Part shown: positions 6,535-8,013 of the stretch, one piece after another
How positions within the stretch are numbered: position 1 is the stretch's first letter
Layout: each line of letters starts with the position of its first letter
Origin: Clostridia bacterium
GTDB lineage: Bacteria > Bacillota > Clostridia > UMGS1883
DNA length: 8,013 bases
Direction of reading: 5' to 3'
NCBI GenBank assembly: GCA_017468215.1
Contig: JAFUJG010000153.1
Coordinates: 1-8,013, forward strand
Notes under the pieces: model-generated
What the model saw: only the letters and a program-made list of their open reading frames with translations
Databases searched by the model: none
Told to the model about the DNA's origin: nothing
Translations under genes and position numbers: made by a program

Positions 6535-6853
6535 TTTTGTCACCAAGATAGTCGTAAAGTTTCTGTATGTCGTTTTTCTCTAAAAAACCGTAAATCTGCT
6601 TCGCAAGGGCATCGACAAAACCCTCGTCAGTCATGAGCCCATTCAGCCCTAACTCATCAAGCATAGCATGTACAACCTCATGCCAGAGCGTAACCTTTCT
6701 AATCTGATGAGGAAACTGCAGTGATACTTGTATCTGCTCATCGAAAGGCATATAGTATCCTGCTGTTATGACAACGTTTTCCTGATCCGATTCTATAGGA
6801 ATTTCCGGCACTAATTTTAAGTCATATACCATGCTGCCAATATTTAATTTCAT
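6497..6853 (-). CDS. Small phage zinc metallopeptidase (HExxH family, ImmA/SprT-like)
   Basis: Seen: 118 residues from ATG at 6853, with AGGAGA 5 bases upstream and a TAG stop. The active-site motif is HEVVH at 58-62, in the longer TLWHEVVHAMLDELG. Glu77 in TDEGFVDALA is a plausible third zinc ligand. An N-terminal beta-rich part precedes the motif. The C-terminus is a lysine-rich tail ending KTVKTKAKAK. Known: short HExxH proteins with 'L-x-HE-x-x-H' followed by 'D-E-x-F-V-x-x-L-A' are frequent in phage genomes, and ImmA-type relatives cleave repressors, but many have no assigned substrate. Inferred: likely active hydrolase; substrate unknown. Placement just before the terminase genes could mean a role in host takeover or, less likely, in head maturation. 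The lysine tail overlaps the start of the 44-residue ORF, so part of its composition may reflect dual coding. Confidence 0.8.
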   Translation of the reverse strand: MKLNIGSMVYDLKLVPEIPIESDQENVVITAGYYMPFDEQIQVSLQFPHQIRKVTLWHEVVHAMLDELGLNGLMTDEGFVDALAKQIYGFLEKNDIQKLYDYLGDKNGKTVKTKAKAK

Positions 6854-6855
6854 GA

Positions 6856-7191
6856 TTATCTCCTGTCTTTAAGAACTTCGTACTCTGTTGTAATGACTTC
6901 TATGCCGGTATTTTCGTCAGGAACAACTTCAAAAGTATACTCGAAAAGTCCATCCTCGTCCATGCTGTCCGCCAAGTCCTTCATACGTTTGCGGAACGCA
7001 TCAACATCGTAACGAGGTTTAGTAGCGGGAGTTTCTATGTATTCTGTTCCAGTATCAACAGTCTCTTCTTCCTTTCCAAACCAAGAAGAAGATTCTATTA
7101 TAGTCCGCCATAAGTTTACAGCAGTTGCTAAAGCACATAATCCATATGCTGAAAGTGTAAAAATCATTACGAGAGCAAGTACTATATTCAT
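6856..7191 (-). CDS. Small protein with one N-terminal membrane segment, unknown function
   Basis: Seen: 111 residues from ATG at 7191 (GGAG 4 bases upstream), stop TAA. Residues about 2-24 are strongly hydrophobic (starts MNIVLALVMIFTLSAYGLCAL), then VNLWRTIIESSSWFGKEEE leads into a soluble, acidic tail of about 70 residues that ends YEVLKDRR. The frame is open further, to a TTG at 7236, but the extra 15 residues have no good ribosome binding site. One membrane segment plus a soluble tail fits a membrane-anchored protein or an uncleaved signal anchor. It does not resemble a classical multi-pass holin. It is the first gene of the operon; the metallopeptidase starts 2 bases after its stop, so the two are probably co-translated. 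No family was recognised and I assign no function. Confidence 0.65.
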   Translation of the reverse strand: MNIVLALVMIFTLSAYGLCALATAVNLWRTIIESSSWFGKEEETVDTGTEYIETPATKPRYDVDAFRKRMKDLADSMDEDGLFEYTFEVVPDENTGIEVITTEYEVLKDRR

Positions 7192-7297
7192 AAATCTCCA
7201 TGTTATTCCTCCGGAATAAAGTAGGGTACAAACCAAGAAGAAGACTGATATACTTAAAAATTACTTAATTCTTATCTGATTTGTAGAATACTTTCTA

Positions 7298-7360
7298 AAC
7301 TACAGCTACGCTGTAGTTATTTTCCTTCGGAAAATGTATTAATAATATATTTTTATTATT
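7298..7360. repeat. Three adjacent hairpins in the leader before the membrane protein gene
   Basis: Hairpin 1 (7298-7318): AACTACAGC pairs perfectly with GCTGTAGTT around TAC. Hairpin 2 (7319-7335) starts at the very next base: ATTTTCC pairs with GGAAAAT around TTC. Hairpin 3 (7341-7360): AATAATA pairs with TATTATT around a 6-base loop. None is followed by a clean T run on the minus strand. On the plus strand the T-rich stretch after hairpin 3 is itself part of the stem. They could protect or regulate the operon leader, or form a weak bidirectional terminator. Confidence 0.6.
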
Positions 7361-7366
7361 CTAATC

Positions 7367-7396
7367 AGTATATTTATATATTTTATGCAAAGTCTA
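7367..7396 (-). promoter_or_regulatory. Possible promoter for the head operon (proximal)
   Basis: On the minus strand, TAGACT at 7396-7391 (4 of 6 matches to TTGACA) and TATACT at 7372-7367 (5 of 6 matches to TATAAT) are 18 bases apart. Transcription would start near 7360, just ahead of the three hairpins, and read into the membrane protein gene. The -35-like box lies within repeat copy 1. AT-rich sequence gives many chance -10 boxes, so confidence is modest. Confidence 0.3.
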
Positions 7397-7418
7397 CGAG
7401 CTTTTCCTGATGCGGACA
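7393..7418 (-). repeat. Degenerate repeat, copy 1 (TGTCC-N16-GTAGA)
   Basis: Core TGTCC and GTAGA are 16 bases apart. Read in codon phase, the copy encodes FKIPCPHQEKLVDFA and then TAA at 7385-7383. It lies 92 bases from copy 2, so it is not in the same reading frame as that copy. Confidence 0.55.
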
Positions 7419-7467
7419 CGGGATTTTAAATATTTTTTTCCGCCGATGAGAGCCTGTAACATCTTTG

Positions 7468-7522
7468 CTTTTCTACTTACGTTATCTACGATATTTTATA
7501 AAAGCGGACACAGGACATGAAA
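7468..7522 (-). repeat. Degenerate repeat, copy 2 (TTTCAT-N6-TGTCC-N16-GTAGATAA)
   Basis: TTTCAT, TGTCC and GTAGATAA have the same spacing as in copy 3, and the 22 bases from GTAGA on match copy 3 at 17 positions. In codon phase it reads FHVLCPLL-stop-NIVDNVSRK, with a TAA in the middle, so as protein it is broken. Confidence 0.6.
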
Positions 7523-7595
7523 AAATCTTGAAAATTTAATTTTTGTGCAATATTTCTCGGTGCGTCCTGCAAGTCTCGGCACTCTGCCGTAAACT

Positions 7596-7650
7596 CTTTT
7601 ACACCTATATTATCTACGTTCGATCGGCAGATAGGACAGGGCGGATGAAA
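7596..7650 (-). repeat. Degenerate repeat, copy 3 (TTTCAT-N6-TGTCC-N16-GTAGATAA)
   Basis: The most intact copy. In codon phase it reads FHPPCPICRSNVDNIGVK, with a Cys-Pro-Ile-Cys pair like one half of a zinc ribbon. The frame is open on both sides for a total of about 50 codons to a TAG at the border of copy 2. It lies 128 bases from copy 2. Confidence 0.6.
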
Positions 7651-7651
7651 G

Positions 7652-7673
7652 TTTTTGGGAAAATTTTTGGGAA
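7652..7673. repeat. Short tandem repeat
   Basis: TTTTTGGGAA occurs twice with a 12-base period (7652-7661 and 7664-7673). It abuts repeat copy 3 and in minus-strand codon phase would encode two Pro-Lys-Asn-Phe units. Confidence 0.5.
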
Positions 7674-7700
7674 GATCTGTTTTACAGGGCGATATCGTGT

Positions 7701-7895
7701 TCGAAGAACAGCGTTCTCGACCCCGTGTGCACGTCGTTCGTGTAAGACCCCCTCGAAGAGGTTACGTGTGTAAGAAGAATCATTATATCCCACGCTGAGG
7801 ACGAGGAAACAAGTACCTAATCAATGAGGGGCGGGGAGGGTCAACATCTTGTCATTCTGACCACACCCCCTCCCTCTTGTTTTCTTTTTTTATTT
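7701..7895 (+). ncRNA. Possible structured RNA ending at a strong terminator
   Basis: Within 200 bases there are several local inverted repeats: 7701-7720 (TCGAAGAAC with GTTCTCGA, one bulge), 7728-7744 (CACG with CGTG, extended by two pairs), 7751-7761 (CCTC with GAGG), and then the terminator at 7826-7900. No convincing protein is encoded on the plus strand, so a plus-strand transcript ending here would be non-coding. I cannot identify a promoter or a known RNA family. The short hairpins alone could occur by chance. Confidence 0.25.
7782..7812 (-). promoter_or_regulatory. Possible promoter for the head operon (distal)
   Basis: A perfect TATAAT lies at 7787-7782 on the minus strand. The best -35 candidate is TTGTTT at 7812-7807 with a long 19-base spacer. 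A transcript would carry a leader of roughly 580 bases through the repeats and hairpins before the first gene. Confidence 0.3.
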
Positions 7896-7900
7896 TCTTC
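7826..7900 (+). terminator. Strong plus-strand rho-independent terminator
   Basis: GAGGG at 7826-7830 pairs with CCCTC at 7872-7876, GGGG at 7833-7836 with CCCC at 7866-7869, and GGTCA at 7839-7843 with TGACC at 7858-7862, with a few mismatched bases and a 14-base loop. It is followed directly by a T-rich run at 7877-7900. There is no matching T run on the other side of the stem for minus-strand transcripts. It implies transcription on the plus strand that no recognised gene explains. Confidence 0.7.
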
Positions 7901-7918
7901 TCGGTTTGTCAGAGATGT

Positions 7919-7966
7919 TGCATGGAACATGCAGGGTTTTCAGAGGATGTTGGGAGGATGTTGGGA
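7919..7966. repeat. Inverted repeat and tandem 11-mer near the right edge
   Basis: TGCATG (7919-7924) and CATGCA (7928-7933) form a perfect 6-base inverted repeat around GAA. Just beyond, GGATGTTGGGA occurs twice head to tail (7945-7955 and 7956-7966). They could be protein-binding sites or part of a coding sequence that continues past the window. Confidence 0.4.
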
Positions 7967-8013
7967 TAGTATTTTGGGTAACCTTTCTTCAGAGTGAAGA
8001 AGTCGTTCAAGAA

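Larger units (their letters stand above)
7240..8013. other. Long gene-poor region upstream of the operon
   Basis: No frame here gives a convincing intact protein. The left part (7260-7380) is very AT-rich and holds three adjacent hairpins. The middle (7380-7650) holds a three-copy degenerate repeat. The right part (7680-7900) is more GC-rich, with several short hairpins and a strong plus-strand terminator. Two candidate minus-strand promoters point towards the head operon. The last 100 bases contain a short inverted repeat and a tandem 11-mer, and are open on both strands to the window edge. Confidence 0.7.

Noticed and set aside
7690..7770. Possible tRNA suggested by a GTTCGAA-like T-loop motif
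   Set aside because: No acceptor stem, D-arm or anticodon arm can be paired around it.
7543..7773. Plus-strand ORF of 76 residues in the gene-poor region
   Set aside because: No clear start site for the long form, Arg/Cys-rich composition typical of a chance frame, and it crosses repeat and hairpin sequence. An internal ATG at 7645 near GGGCGG is not convincing either.
7793..7812. Hammerhead-ribozyme-like segment (CTGAGGACGAGGAAAC on the plus strand)
   Set aside because: It resembles the classic GAGGACGAAAC half, but the essential CUGAUGA half is missing and GAAA is displaced by extra bases.
7240..8013. CRISPR array
   Set aside because: The three repeat copies are degenerate, widely and unevenly spaced (92 and 128 bases), with no identical direct repeats flanking uniform spacers.

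Overview
The window looks like the packaging and head-assembly module of a tailed double-stranded DNA phage or prophage. Every confident gene lies on the minus strand, so the operon reads from about position 7200 down to position 1. Gene order in transcription is: a small membrane-anchored protein, a small zinc metallopeptidase, a previously hidden 44-residue acidic ORF, terminase small subunit (TerS), terminase large subunit (TerL), portal, scaffold, major capsid protein, and a head-tail adaptor cut by the window edge. The genes are tightly packed with short gaps or overlaps. Strong GGAGG or GAGGTGA ribosome binding sites, GTG/TTG starts, moderate AT richness and TAA-dominated stops suggest a low-GC Gram-positive (Bacillota-type) host. 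That host call is inference only.

Region 1-305 holds the start of the adaptor gene and a GC-rich hairpin behind the capsid gene. Region 306-2096 holds capsid and scaffold. Region 2097-4091 is the portal frame. It runs end to end in one frame but is broken by a single in-frame TGA at 3428-3426; the 111 codons after the TGA are open and portal-like. Region 4097-5866 is TerL, whose open frame extends upstream of any ATG to an ATT codon behind a strong Shine-Dalgarno sequence. Region 5862-7191 holds TerS, the small ORF, the metallopeptidase and the membrane protein.

Region 7240-8013 has no convincing intact gene, but it is not empty. It contains three adjacent hairpins, two possible minus-strand promoters facing the operon, a three-copy degenerate repeat, a run of small hairpins, and a strong plus-strand terminator at 7826-7900 with no obvious plus-strand gene in front of it. 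Each repeat copy has TGTCC and GTAGA separated by exactly 16 bases. In codon phase each reads like a Cys-Pro zinc-ribbon-type module, but the copies are in different frames. The region may be a decayed small gene, a regulatory or packaging site, a structured RNA, or a mix of these.

Working together, TerS would recognise the genome and TerL would pump and cut it through the portal into a capsid shell built on the scaffold. The adaptor would then close the head. The metallopeptidase, the 44-residue protein and the membrane protein are co-expressed accessory genes of unknown role.
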